Shown here piece by piece: positions 55,096 through 63,975 of a stretch of 64,000 nucleotides of DNA; position 1 is the stretch's first letter, and each line of letters begins with the position of its first letter. This stretch comes from Xanthomonas sontii. GTDB lineage: Bacteria > Pseudomonadota > Gammaproteobacteria > Xanthomonadales > Xanthomonadaceae. The stretch lies in assembly GCF_040529055.1 (NCBI RefSeq), contig NZ_CP132342.1, positions 1,982,001 through 2,046,000 of the forward strand, given 5' to 3'. The notes under the pieces were generated by a model. The model searched no databases. It was not told the DNA's origin and saw only the letters and a list, made by a program, of their open reading frames with translations. The translations under genes were made by a program, and so were the position numbers.

Positions 55096-55442
55096 CGATC
55101 GCTCCGGGTGGCGGCAGGTGGCGCGGCGCTGCAGTAGATGCCGTGCAGCACCTCGAGGATGCGCTGCACCGGGCCGGGCACCAGCGAATAATAGATGGTC
55201 TGACCCTCGCGGCGGGTCTGCACCAGTCCATCCTCGCGCAGCAGCGCCAGGTGTTGCGACAGCGCCGACTGGCTCAGCTCCACACGTGCGTTGAGCTCGC
55301 CGACCGATTGCTCGTGGTCCACCAGCAGGCACAGCAGCAGCAGGCGCTTCTCGTTGCCGAGCGCCTTCAGCAGGCGCGCCGCCTCGCTGGCGTGCGCGCG
55401 CATCGCGGCAGGATCCAGGGCGGTTGCGGCGCGGCGCGGCAT
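55092..55442 (-). CDS. bigR: ArsR-family persulfide-sensing repressor (BigR type)
   Basis: Winged-helix repressor that opens on persulfide-driven formation of a disulfide or tetrasulfide. From ATG 55442 it has 116 residues: LLKALGNEKRLLLLCLLVDH, the recognition helix ELSQSALSQHLALLREDGLV, and a wing TRREGQTIYYSLV. Cys38 and Cys104 are 66 residues apart, the same spacing as the sensing Cys pair of BigR (Cys42 and Cys108). It overlaps the persulfide dioxygenase gene by four bases and follows the rhodanese gene by four bases. Confidence 0.92.
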   Translation of the reverse strand: MPRRAATALDPAAMRAHASEAARLLKALGNEKRLLLLCLLVDHEQSVGELNARVELSQSALSQHLALLREDGLVQTRREGQTIYYSLVPGPVQRILEVLHGIYCSAAPPAATRSDR

Positions 55443-55446
55443 GGGC

Positions 55447-55815
55447 TCAGAAATCGACCGGGCCACCGGCCGCGGTCCAGCCCAGGAAGCCGCCGGTCAG
55501 CGAGCGCACCGCGGTGTAGCCCAGGTGCTGCAGGCTCAGCGCCGCCAGCGTGGAGCGGCCGCCGCTGGCGCAGTACAGCAGGATCGGCTGGTCGCGTCGG
55601 GCCAGCGCCGGATCGGCGTCGAGACGGAATTCGAGGATGCCGCGCGGGATGTTGATGGCGTTGGGCAGATGGCCCATGGCGAACTCGCCGGGTTCGCGCA
55701 CGTCGATGATCCACTCGCCGGGCAGCGGCGTGGCGGCGGCATCGGTGTGGGCAGGGGTTTCGTGGATCTGCGCGCGTGCGCGGTCGACCAGGACTTGGGC
55801 GGAGGAGGCGGGCAT
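55447..55815 (-). CDS. Rhodanese-like sulfurtransferase
   Basis: Single-domain rhodanese of 122 residues (from ATG 55815) that shuttles sulfane sulfur via an active-site Cys persulfide. It has a short helical extension (MPASSAQVLVDRARAQIHET), then WIIDVREPGEFAMGHLPNAI, and the active loop CASGGRS at 82-88. A start at 55848 or 55845 is also possible but would place the leader next to the operator. First gene of the minus-strand set rhodanese-bigR-blh. Confidence 0.88.
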   Translation of the reverse strand: MPASSAQVLVDRARAQIHETPAHTDAAATPLPGEWIIDVREPGEFAMGHLPNAINIPRGILEFRLDADPALARRDQPILLYCASGGRSTLAALSLQHLGYTAVRSLTGGFLGWTAAGGPVDF

Positions 55816-55864
55816 TGGGGGTGCTCGGCGGGAAAGTGCGCCCATCATATCAGTTGACTCTAAT

Positions 55865-55880
55865 ATAAGAAAATTCTAAT
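55865..55880. promoter_or_regulatory. Putative BigR operator between the divergent sulfur and RND operons
   Basis: ATAAGAAAATTCTAAT is a 16-base imperfect palindrome (ATnAGAAnnTTCTnAT) in an AT-rich island of about 40 bases (55848-55888) inside very GC-rich sequence. It overlaps a possible minus-strand -10 (TATATT). It lies 50 bases upstream of the rhodanese start and 96 bases ahead of the RND adaptor gene, so it could control both. Confidence 0.55.
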
Positions 55881-55975
55881 TTATCTCGCGGCCAGCCTCG
55901 GGCGGCCGCGCCCGATCTGCCGCGGTGGGGTGCCCACCGACGGCGCGGATGCGCCCTTTCCTCTGGAGTTCGATC

Positions 55976-57154
55976 ATGCGTGTGCTTCGTTGGCCGATCC
56001 GCTGTGCCTGGCGTGCCAGACGGCTGCGCGGGACGCTTGCTGCACCTGCCGCTACGGCGGCCCGCGGCAACGGTCGTGCGCCCCTGGCGGGCGCGTTCGC
56101 GGCGCTGGCGATGCTGGCGCTCGCCGGCTGTCGGCATGACGCCGCCACGGTCGCGCCACCGCCATTGCCGGCGCTGGCGACCGTGCAGGTGGAGCCAGCG
56201 GCGATGGCGTCGCGCTCCTGGGACGGCGTCGTGACCGCGGTGGAGTACGCCGATCTGAGTGCGCAGACCGGCGGGCGCGTGCGCAGCGTCGCGGTGGACG
56301 TGGGCGACCGGGTCGCCGCCGGCCAGGTGCTGCTGCAACTCAGCGCAGTGGAACAGCGCGCCGGTGTGGCCAGTGCGCAGGCGCAAGTGCGTGCCGCGAC
56401 GGCCAGCGCCGACGAGGCCGAGGCCAGCTATCGCCGCTATGCGTCGCTGGCCGGGGCGCAATACGTGTCGCGCGCGCAACTGGACCAGGCCCGCGCCACC
56501 CGCGATGCGGCCAATGCCGCACGCGCTGCCGCCGTCGCGCAACTGGCGCAGGCGCAGCAGCCGGCCGACTACACCGTGGTGCGCGCGCCGTTCGCGGGCG
56601 TCATCAGCGCGCGCGAGGTGCAGCCGGGCGAGGCGGTGGCGGCCGGGCAGGCCTTGCTGTCGCTGTACGTGCCCGGCGCGCAGCGCATCGAGGTGCAGGT
56701 GCCGCAGTCGGATGCGGACGCGGTCCGCGCCGCGCGTCGCGCGCAGGTGCGGCTGGACGATGGACGCATCCTGCAGATTCCGCAGGTGACGGTGTTCCCT
56801 ACCGCCGATCCGCGCAGCCACAGCGTCACGGTGCGGGTGCCGTTGCCGGCGCTGCAACCGGCCCCGGCACCCGGTACCACGGCCAAGGTCGAGGTGCCGC
56901 TGGCTGCCGGCGATGCCGCGGAGTCGGCCTCGTTGCGCATTCCGCTGTCGGCGCTGCTGCAACGGGGCGAACTCAGCGCCGCCTATGTGCTGGCCGACGG
57001 CCGGCTCAGCCTGCGGCAGTTGCGGATCGGGCAGCGCGACGCGCAGCGCGTGGAAGCGCTGGCCGGGCTGCGCGCGGGCGAGCGGGTGGTGCGCGATCCG
57101 GTCGCTGCCGGGCAGGCGCTGGCCGCGCAGCGGCGCGCGTTGGCGGAGCGTTGA
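55976..57154 (+). CDS. RND efflux membrane-fusion lipoprotein
   Basis: Periplasmic adaptor of an RND pump. From ATG 55976 (GGAG at good distance) it has 392 residues with a lipobox LALAGC-R at Cys52, which follows a long N-terminal stretch. A biotinyl-lipoyl half-motif ([20 protein letters not shown]), an alpha-helical hairpin (ASADEAEASYRRYASLAG), the second half-motif (VRAPFAGVISAREVQPGEAV), and beta-barrel/membrane-proximal domains follow. The RND gene begins one base after its stop. It is divergent from the rhodanese-bigR-blh genes. Confidence 0.92.
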   Translation: MRVLRWPIRCAWRARRLRGTLAAPAATAARGNGRAPLAGAFAALAMLALAGCRHDAATVAPPPLPALATVQVEPAAMASRSWDGVVTAVEYADLSAQTGGRVRSVAVDVGDRVAAGQVLLQLSAVEQRAGVASAQAQVRAATASADEAEASYRRYASLAGAQYVSRAQLDQARATRDAANAARAAAVAQLAQAQQPADYTVVRAPFAGVISAREVQPGEAVAAGQALLSLYVPGAQRIEVQVPQSDADAVRAARRAQVRLDDGRILQIPQVTVFPTADPRSHSVTVRVPLPALQPAPAPGTTAKVEVPLAAGDAAESASLRIPLSALLQRGELSAAYVLADGRLSLRQLRIGQRDAQRVEALAGLRAGERVVRDPVAAGQALAAQRRALAER

Positions 57155-57155
57155 G

Positions 57156-60100
57156 ATGGCTGCCCGTTTCGGGATGTCCGGCCGCCTGGCGGCGTTCTTC
57201 CAGGCCAATCCGCTGACGCCGCTGCTGGCCCTGCTCGGCCTGCTGCTCGGCCTGGCGGCGGTAGCGATCACCCCGCGCGAGGAAGAACCGCAGATCGACG
57301 TGACCATGGCCAACGTGTTCGTGTCGCTGCCGGGCGCCGATGCGCGCGAGGTCGAACAACTGCTGAGCACGCCGCTGGAACAGAAGCTCGACGAGATCGA
57401 GGGCATCAAGCACGTGTACTCGCTGAGCCGCCCCGGGCAGGCGGTGCTGACCGTCGAATTCGAGGTCGGAGTGCCGCGGCAGACCGCGCTGGTGCGCCTG
57501 TACAACCAGGTGTATTCCAACCTGGACGTGCTGCCGACGCAGATGGGCGCCAGCGCGCCGCTGGTCAAACCCAAGGGCATCGACGACGTGCCGGTGATGA
57601 GCGTGACCCTGTGGAGCGACGATCCGCAGCGCAGCGCCGCCGATCTGGGCGCGATCGCGCGCACCCTGGAGACCGACCTCAAGCGCCTGCCGGGAACGCG
57701 CGACATCTACAGCATCGGCGCGCCGCCGCGGGTGGTCACGGTGACGCTGGATCCGGCGCGGCTGGCCGCCTACGACCTCACCGTGGCCGACCTCGGCCAG
57801 GCGCTGCGGGGGGCGAACGTGGTGCGTCCGCTCGGCGATCGCATCGGCGGCGGCCGTGCGGTGCCGCTCAGCGCCGGGCGGTTCCTGGCCGATGCCGACG
57901 CCGTGCGCGAGCTGGTGATCGGCGTGCACGACGGCCGGCCGCTGCAGTTGCGTGATGTGGCACAGATCCAGGCCGGTGCCGACCTGCCCACGGCCTACGT
58001 GTGGTACGGCACGCCGCCCACGCGCGGCGGCCCGGCGCAGGGGCGCGCGCCGGCGGTGACCCTGGCCATCGCCAAGAAGCCGGGCAGCGACGCCTCGGCG
58101 CTCACCCGCGCGGTGAGCGCGCGCCTGCAGGCCTTGCGCGGCGAACTGCTGCCGCAGGGCGTGCATGCCGAGGTCACCCGCGACTACGGCGCCAGCGCGG
58201 CGGCCAAGGCCGCCAAACTGATCCACAAGCTGGTGTTCGCCACCGCCTCGGTGGTGCTGCTGGTGCTGTTCGCGCTGGGCTGGCGCGAGGCCATCGTGGT
58301 CGGCAGCGCGGTGGTGCTGACCCTGGCGCTCACGCTGTTCGCCTCGTGGGCGATGGGCTTCACGCTCAATCGCGTGTCGCTGTTCGCGCTGATCTTTTCC
58401 ATCGGCATCCTGGTCGACGACGCCATCGTGGTGGTGGAGAACATCCACCGCCATCTGCGCGCCGGCGGCAAGACCTTGCGCGAGGCGATTCCGCCGGCGG
58501 TGGACGAAGTCGGCGGCCCGACCATCCTCGCCACCTTCACCGTGATCGCAGCGCTGATGCCGATGGCCTTCGTCAGCGGCCTGATGGGGCCGTACATGCG
58601 GCCGATCCCGATCAACGCCTCGGTCGGCATGCTGCTGTCGCTGGCGATCGCGCTGGTGGTGACGCCCTGGCTGGCGCTGAAGCTGCTGAAGCGGCATGTG
58701 CCGGCGCACGCCGCGCAGGCACACGCGCGGGGCGACGCGCCGCCGCGCCTGCAGCGCCTGTTCGGGCGCTTGCTGCACCCGTTCCTGGATCCGGGCCGCG
58801 GCGCGCGCCGGCGCGGCTGGCTGTTCGCCGGCATCGCGGCGCTGCTGCTGGCCGCGGTGGGCCTGGTCGGTCTTCAATGGGTGGTGCTGAAGATGCTGCC
58901 GTTCGACGACAAGTCCGAGCTGCAGATCGTGGTCGACCTGCCCGAAGGCAGCGCCGTGCAGGACACCGATGCGTTGCTGGTGGAGTTGGCCGGGGTACTC
59001 GACCGCACGTCCGAGGTGCACGACTACCAGGGCTATGCCGGGACCTCGGCGCCGGTCAACTTCAATGGCCTGGTGCGGCAGTACTTCCTGCGCAGCGGCA
59101 ACAACGTCGGCGACCTGCAGGTGAACCTGGTCGACAAACACCAGCGCACGCGCCACAGCCATGCCATCGCCCGCGCGCTGCGGCCGCCGCTGGCGGCGAT
59201 CGCACGCCGGCATGGCGCGTCGCTGAAGGTGGTGGAGGTGCCGCCGGGGCCGCCGGTGCTGTCACCGTTGGTGGCCGAGGTGTACGGGCCGGACTATCCG
59301 CGCAGCCGCCAGCTCGCCCTGGCGCTGGAGCGGCGCTTCCTGCGCACGCCTAACGTGGTCGATGTCGACACCAGCGTGGAGAGTGCGGCCACCCGCGAAA
59401 CGCTGGTGGTCGACCGCGTGCGCGCTGCGCGCCTGGGCGTGAGCCAGGCGGCCATCGCCGATGCCCTGGCCACGGCGGTGCAGGGTCTGGACGTCACCTG
59501 GCTGCACGATGGCACGTCCAAGGTGGCGCAGCCGGTGCGGCTGCGCCTGCCGGGCGCCGCACAGGCCGCCAGTGCCCGCCTGCTGGCGTTGCGCGTGCGC
59601 GGCGGCGATGGGCAACTGGTGCCGCTGTCGGAACTGGTCGCGGTGCAGCGCCTGCCCTGGGACGACAGCATCGCGCACAAGGACCTGCGGCCGGTGGTGT
59701 ACGTCACCGGCGACGAAGCCGGGCGCCTGGACAGCCCGCTGTACGGCATGTTCGACCTGGTCGGGCAACTGCGCAGCCACCGGCTCGATGGGCAGACGCT
59801 GCGGCAGCATTTCATCGCACCGCCGGTCGACACCGTCGACTTCGCGGTGAAATGGGACGGCGAGTGGCAGATCACCTACGAGACCTTCCGCGACATGGGC
59901 ATCGCCTACGCGGTGGGCCTGTTGCTGATCTATCTGCTGGTGGTGGCGCAGTTCCGCAGCTATCTGCTGCCGCTGGTGATCATGGCGCCGATTCCGCTGA
60001 CGGTGATCGGGGTGATGCCGGGCCATGCCCTGCTCGGCGCGCAGTTCACCGCGACCAGCATGATCGGCATGATCGCCCTGGCCGGCATCATCGTGCGCAA

Positions 60101-60371
60101 TTCGATCCTGCTGGTGGACTTCGTCCGCCATGCCCTGGCGCAGGGACGCAGCGCCGAGCAGGCGGTGATCGAGGCCTGTGCGGTGCGCGCACCGCCGATC
60201 GTGCTGACCGGCCTGGCGGCGATGCTGGGTGCGCTGTTCATCCTCGACGATCCGATCTTCAACGGCCTGGCGGTGGCGCTGCTGTTCGGCATCCTGGTCA
60301 GCACCGCACTGACCCTGCTGGTCATCCCGTTGCTGTACTACCCGCTGGCACAGCGCGAAGCGGCGGCGTGA
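57156..60371 (+). CDS. RND-family efflux transporter inner-membrane pump
   Basis: Proton-driven pump, 1071 residues with 12 helices. It starts GRLAAFFQANPLTPLLALLG, typical of this subclass. The proton-relay pair lies in GILVDDAIVVVENIHRHLRA near residue 417, and the large periplasmic loops hold porter domains. The closing GIIVRNSILLVDFVRHALAQ is the mirrored helix motif. Sequence flavour (MSVTLWSDDP; VNFNGLVRQYFLRSGNNVGD) places it among the acriflavin/heavy-metal-like RND pumps, but neither a metal-site signature nor known drug specificity is evident. No outer-membrane factor gene follows. Confidence 0.92.
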   Translation: MAARFGMSGRLAAFFQANPLTPLLALLGLLLGLAAVAITPREEEPQIDVTMANVFVSLPGADAREVEQLLSTPLEQKLDEIEGIKHVYSLSRPGQAVLTVEFEVGVPRQTALVRLYNQVYSNLDVLPTQMGASAPLVKPKGIDDVPVMSVTLWSDDPQRSAADLGAIARTLETDLKRLPGTRDIYSIGAPPRVVTVTLDPARLAAYDLTVADLGQALRGANVVRPLGDRIGGGRAVPLSAGRFLADADAVRELVIGVHDGRPLQLRDVAQIQAGADLPTAYVWYGTPPTRGGPAQGRAPAVTLAIAKKPGSDASALTRAVSARLQALRGELLPQGVHAEVTRDYGASAAAKAAKLIHKLVFATASVVLLVLFALGWREAIVVGSAVVLTLALTLFASWAMGFTLNRVSLFALIFSIGILVDDAIVVVENIHRHLRAGGKTLREAIPPAVDEVGGPTILATFTVIAALMPMAFVSGLMGPYMRPIPINASVGMLLSLAIALVVTPWLALKLLKRHVPAHAAQAHARGDAPPRLQRLFGRLLHPFLDPGRGARRRGWLFAGIAALLLAAVGLVGLQWVVLKMLPFDDKSELQIVVDLPEGSAVQDTDALLVELAGVLDRTSEVHDYQGYAGTSAPVNFNGLVRQYFLRSGNNVGDLQVNLVDKHQRTRHSHAIARALRPPLAAIARRHGASLKVVEVPPGPPVLSPLVAEVYGPDYPRSRQLALALERRFLRTPNVVDVDTSVESAATRETLVVDRVRAARLGVSQAAIADALATAVQGLDVTWLHDGTSKVAQPVRLRLPGAAQAASARLLALRVRGGDGQLVPLSELVAVQRLPWDDSIAHKDLRPVVYVTGDEAGRLDSPLYGMFDLVGQLRSHRLDGQTLRQHFIAPPVDTVDFAVKWDGEWQITYETFRDMGIAYAVGLLLIYLLVVAQFRSYLLPLVIMAPIPLTVIGVMPGHALLGAQFTATSMIGMIALAGIIVRNSILLVDFVRHALAQGRSAEQAVIEACAVRAPPIVLTGLAAMLGALFILDDPIFNGLAVALLFGILVSTALTLLVIPLLYYPLAQREAAA

Positions 60372-60449
60372 GCGCAAGGCTGCGTCCACACGCCGTTACC
60401 GGTGCCGGCGTAGAGTCGAAATCCCTTTCTGCGAAGTGGAGTTTCCGCG

Positions 60450-60929
60450 ATGCCCATCGGCGATCCGATCCGCGTCACCCTGGAGCAGGACACGGACTTC
60501 GCGTTCCGCATTCGCTTCGACGAAACCACGCTCGAGCCCTGGTTGAGCGACGAAACCGCGCCGCTGGGCCAGGAGCGCGGCCCCAATCCCACGCGCATCC
60601 TGCTGGCCGGCATCGCCAATTGCCTGGCCGCCAGCCTGCTGTTCGCGATGCGCAAGTACAAGAACGATCCGGCCGGGGTGGTCGCGCACATCACCGCCAC
60701 GCCGATGCGCAATCCGGAAGGGTTCTGGCGCATTCCGCAGGCGTCGGTGGAACTGCAACTGCCCGGCGCCAACCAGGACTATGCGCAGCTGGAACGGATC
60801 CTGGCGCAGTTCGAGCAGTTCTGCGTGGTCACCCAGAGCGTGCGCCAGGGCATCGACGTGCAGGTCACGGTCAAGGATGCGCAAGGCACCGTGCTGCTGG
60901 GCGACAAGAGCATCGAGGCCGGCGCATGA
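60450..60929 (+). CDS. OsmC-family protein
   Basis: A 159-residue OsmC/Ohr-type protein, thiol-based peroxidase or persulfide-handling enzyme. The two conserved Cys are Cys58 in LLAGIANCLAASL and Cys125 in FEQFCVVTQSVRQG, matching OsmC active-site spacing. The middle is a beta-rich domain. It lies 78 bases after the RND gene and overlaps the thioredoxin gene by four bases, so the last two proteins are made together. Role in reactive sulfur defence is inferred from the neighbours. Confidence 0.9.
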   Translation: MPIGDPIRVTLEQDTDFAFRIRFDETTLEPWLSDETAPLGQERGPNPTRILLAGIANCLAASLLFAMRKYKNDPAGVVAHITATPMRNPEGFWRIPQASVELQLPGANQDYAQLERILAQFEQFCVVTQSVRQGIDVQVTVKDAQGTVLLGDKSIEAGA

Positions 60930-61369
60930 CCACGCTGCTGCATGTCGCCTGCCCGCACTGCGCCGCGCTCAACCGGGTGCCGGAGGTGAAACTGACGGAC
61001 GCGCCGCAATGCGGACGCTGCCATCGCGGCTTGTTCGACGCCACACCGGTCACACTGATCGCCGAGACGTTTGCCGCGCATGCCGAGCGCAGCGAGCTGC
61101 CGCTGCTGGTGGACGTGTGGGCGCCGTGGTGCGGCCCATGCCGAACCATGGCCCCGCATTTCGCCGCCGCGGCCGCGCAGCTCGAGCCGCGGCTGCGCCT
61201 GGGCAAGCTGGACAGCGACGCGCAGCCGGCGTTGGCCGGGCGCTTCGGCATCCGCAGCATCCCGACGCTGCTTCTGCTGCGCCAGGGCCGCGAGCTCGGC
61301 CGACACAGCGGCGCCATCGGCACCGCCGAGATCGTGCGCTGGACGCTTGCACAGTTGAATTCTGCGTAA
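60926..61369 (+). CDS. trxC: Thioredoxin 2
   Basis: Cytoplasmic disulfide reductase with an extra N-terminal zinc domain. From ATG 60926 it has 147 residues: zinc-ligand pairs CPHC at 9-12 and CGRC at 29-32, then a thioredoxin fold with the active site WCGPC at 68-72 and the cis-Pro segment GIRSIPTLLLLRQG. It overlaps the OsmC gene by four bases. A REP-like inverted repeat follows and would end the transcript. Confidence 0.95.
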   Translation: MTTLLHVACPHCAALNRVPEVKLTDAPQCGRCHRGLFDATPVTLIAETFAAHAERSELPLLVDVWAPWCGPCRTMAPHFAAAAAQLEPRLRLGKLDSDAQPALAGRFGIRSIPTLLLLRQGRELGRHSGAIGTAEIVRWTLAQLNSA

Positions 61370-61379
61370 CGCTCTCGTC

Positions 61380-61439
61380 GGAGCGGCTTCAGCCGCGATG
61401 GGCTTACCTGGGAAAGTCCATCGCGGCCGAAGCCGCTCC
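61380..61439. repeat. REP-like inverted repeat between trxC and the nuclease gene
   Basis: Arms at 61380-61401 (GGAGCGGCTTCAGCCGCGAT core) and 61418-61439 are complementary over 21 of 22 positions. Between convergent gene ends, it can act as a bidirectional terminator. It is the best-conserved of three copies in the window. Confidence 0.8.
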
Positions 61440-61456
61440 TGCACGGTGCGCCGGGC

Positions 61457-62269
61457 TTACTTGCCCAGCGCCGCGTTCAACGTGGCCGCCAGATCCGCAC
61501 CGGCCTGGCGCAGTTGCGCCTCGGCGACCGGGCGCCAGGTCGTCACGTAATCGGCCGGCAGCGTGGCGCCGGGCGGATAGAAGCCCGGACGCAGCATGAT
61601 CCTGCAGGAGGCCTCGGCCCACGCCGCGGCCGGTGGCGGCAGCGCGCTGCCCGCCGGCGAGGGCGCCGGCAACGGCTGCTTTTCCAACTCGGCCAGGTAG
61701 GCCTGCTCGTCCAGCCCACGGCTGCGTAGCAGGCCGCTGTCCCACAGCGAATGCAGATTGCTGCCCTTGCCCTCGAACTGGATCTGCACGGTGTTGGCGC
61801 CCTTGTCGCGGGCGTAGCCGGCATGCAGCGGCTGCTGCACGTCGCCGGCGAAATGCACCACGAACTTCAGCGCCTGCGCACGCGCGGCCTGCGGCTGGCT
61901 GCGGTCGGCGAGGATCGCGGCCTGGCGGCGCAGCGCCTCGACCGCGCAGTTGCCGTCCGGGCAGTCGCGGGTTTGTTCGTAGTGGCAGTCGTTCTCGGCC
62001 AGGTTGACGTAGTGCCAGCGCGCGCTGCGCTTGCCGAGGTCGGGATCGTGTTCGCGGAGTTGGTCGGCCCAGTTGGCGACGCCGGCCAGGGTCGGGTCGG
62101 GTTCGCCCTGCAGCAGGGTACGGACCTGCGCGCGGGCTTGCGGGGTGAGCTGGGTGTCGGCGAGATCGGCGACCAGGCGGTGACCCAGCGGGCCCCAGGC
62201 GAAGGCGGCGGACGGTGCGGCGGCGAGGGCCGCGGCGAACGCGGTGCAAACGAAGGGAGAGATTTTCAT
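61457..62269 (-). CDS. Secreted S1/P1-type nuclease
   Basis: Zinc-dependent single-strand nuclease/3-prime-nucleotidase, 270 residues. A signal peptide ends SAAFA-WGPLGHR, leaving the mature N-terminal Trp that ligates zinc in this family. Further ligand regions are NWADQLREHDPD, SARWHYVNLA, and VVHFAGDVQQPLHAGYARDK. It scavenges nucleic acids in the periplasm or outside the cell. It is the last gene of the minus-strand block and converges on trxC. Confidence 0.93.
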   Translation of the reverse strand: MKISPFVCTAFAAALAAAPSAAFAWGPLGHRLVADLADTQLTPQARAQVRTLLQGEPDPTLAGVANWADQLREHDPDLGKRSARWHYVNLAENDCHYEQTRDCPDGNCAVEALRRQAAILADRSQPQAARAQALKFVVHFAGDVQQPLHAGYARDKGANTVQIQFEGKGSNLHSLWDSGLLRSRGLDEQAYLAELEKQPLPAPSPAGSALPPPAAAWAEASCRIMLRPGFYPPGATLPADYVTTWRPVAEAQLRQAGADLAATLNAALGK

Positions 62270-62412
62270 GCGCCGATTCTAGCCGGCGCCGACGACGCGG
62301 CCATGACGCGTGCCGGGTCTATTGCGTTGCCGCTCAGCATGGCGGACGCCGGTGCCAGGCGGCGTCGCCGACCGTGCCGAGCCGCGTCCGGGGACACGAC
62401 CCGGCTGCAGGC

Positions 62413-63033
62413 TCAGAAATACATCAGGTACGCGACGCCGTAGGTGACCGGATCGAGCTTGGCCTTGCCGAGCGTACTGCCGTCCACTTTCACGTCGCTG
62501 CGCATGCCGGTCCAGCGCGCATCCACGCGGATCGCGCTGCGTTCGCCGACCGCGAAATCCACGCCGGCATGCAGCGCCGGACCAATGGTGTCCTTGAACT
62601 TCACGTCGTTGGACGAAAACGCGCCCTTGCCGTCGCTGCCGAGGAAGGCGGTGTAGTTGAGGCCGGCGCCGACGAACGGGGAGATGTCGCCGTTGCCGTT
62701 GAAGTGGTACTGCAGCGAGATGGTGGGCGACAGCATCCAGGCGCTGCCGATATCGCCGCCGCGGTCAACGCCGATCTTCTGCTGGCCGACCAGGCCCTGG
62801 ATCTCCACGCCGAGGTTGCCGCGGAAGAAGTATTCGTAACTGAACGATACGGCCGGCGCGACGTCGGCGTCGAAGCGCTGGTCGCTGCCGCGCAGCGTGC
62901 CGTTGGACGACCCCGGCACCATGCCGTGCAGACCATAGCTGGTGGTGAAGTGGCCGGCCGACTGCGCCGCGGCGGGCAGGGCGATGCTGGCGAGGGCGGC
63001 GACGGCAAGGCGACGGAACAGGCGTGGCGGCAT
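62413..63033 (-). CDS. OmpW-family outer-membrane protein (copy 1)
   Basis: An eight-strand barrel of 206 residues from ATG 63033. It has a signal peptide (LAVAALASIALPAAAQ), strands such as VAPAVSFSYEYFFRGNLGVE, the family block ISLQYHFNGNGDISPFVGAG, and a terminal Phe (VAYLMYF). OmpW proteins pass small hydrophobic or charged solutes and respond to oxygen, iron and stress. It lies 257 bases downstream of the second OmpW gene, so the two look like a duplicated pair. Mature lengths and key blocks agree, but loops differ. Confidence 0.9.
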   Translation of the reverse strand: MPPRLFRRLAVAALASIALPAAAQSAGHFTTSYGLHGMVPGSSNGTLRGSDQRFDADVAPAVSFSYEYFFRGNLGVEIQGLVGQQKIGVDRGGDIGSAWMLSPTISLQYHFNGNGDISPFVGAGLNYTAFLGSDGKGAFSSNDVKFKDTIGPALHAGVDFAVGERSAIRVDARWTGMRSDVKVDGSTLGKAKLDPVTYGVAYLMYF

Positions 63034-63252
63034 GGGAGACCCCGGTGGACGACGAGTGGGCGGATGCGAACCCCGTGTCGGCCCGGCGGGCACCGATCCA
63101 CATCCGTGTGGCGCGTAGTCTGCCAGAGAAGCGGGGCGGACGCGCTGCGCTCCGGCAAGGCCGCGTGTGCGGCCCGCGTGTCGATCCGGTACGGCCATGC
63201 TCCGGAATGGCGCCGCTGCCGCGAGCGGCGCCGATCCTGTTGCCGCCGGCGC

Positions 63253-63284
63253 CGCCGGCGCCGCAGGTCGCAGCGGCGCCGGCG
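63253..63284 (-). terminator. GC-rich hairpin after OmpW copy 2
   Basis: CGCCGGCGCCGC and GCGGCGCCGGCG form a 12-bp stem with an eight-base loop, starting seven bases after the stop on the minus strand. No U-run follows, so it is a weak terminator candidate. Confidence 0.45.
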
Positions 63285-63290
63285 CCCGTC

Positions 63291-63920
63291 TCAGAACTTC
63301 ATCACGTAGGCCAGGCCGTACACCAGCGGATCGATGTGCGCGGTGCCCAGGTCGCTGCCGTTGACCTTGACCTTGCTGTCGATGTCGATCCAGCGCATGT
63401 CCACGCGCAGCGCCGACTTGTCGGTGAGCGCGATGTCCACGCCGGCATGCGCGGCCAGGCCCCAGGAGTCGTCCAGCTTGAGCTTGCTGCCGGCCAGCGC
63501 GCCGGTGGTCTTCTCGCTGAAGAAGGTGGTGTAGTTGAGGCCGGCGCCGACGAACGGCGAGACCTTGCCGGCGCTGTTGAAATGGTACTGCAGCGACACC
63601 ACCGGCGGCAGGTGCTTGGTGCTGCCGACCTTGCCCACGCCCTTGACGCTGATGTCGTGCTCGAACGGCAGCGCGGCCAGTACTTCCACGCCCAGGTCCT
63701 GGTGCACGAAGTACTCGAAGGTCACCGTCGGCCGGATGTTGCTGTCGATGCGCAGCGGCAGGGTGCCGCCGGCGAGCGTGCCGTTGTCGGACTTCGGGTT
63801 GACCTGGTGGGCGCCGATGCCGATGGTCCAGTCGCCTTGCGATTGCGCCAGCGCCGGCAGGGCGCACAGGGTCAGGGCGGCGGCCAGGCCGGCGAGCAGG
63901 AGGGGGGAGGTGGTGCGCAT
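63291..63920 (-). CDS. ompW: OmpW-family outer-membrane protein (copy 2)
   Basis: An eight-strand outer-membrane barrel of 209 residues from ATG 63920. It has a signal peptide (LLLAGLAAALTLCALPALAQ), the strand WTIGIGAHQVNPKSDNGTLA, the block VSLQYHFNSAGKVSPFVGAG, and a terminal Phe (LAYVMKF), the hallmark of OmpW. A perfect FNR-type palindrome sits 56 bases upstream, agreeing with the oxygen control known for ompW in enteric bacteria. The longer frame to 63989 overlaps that site and is rejected. Confidence 0.93.
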   Translation of the reverse strand: MRTTSPLLLAGLAAALTLCALPALAQSQGDWTIGIGAHQVNPKSDNGTLAGGTLPLRIDSNIRPTVTFEYFVHQDLGVEVLAALPFEHDISVKGVGKVGSTKHLPPVVSLQYHFNSAGKVSPFVGAGLNYTTFFSEKTTGALAGSKLKLDDSWGLAAHAGVDIALTDKSALRVDMRWIDIDSKVKVNGSDLGTAHIDPLVYGLAYVMKF

Positions 63921-63975
63921 GGTGGAGTCTCGGTTGGGTGTGGGCGCAGTGTCCGGCGCGCCGCCCCATGCCGCC

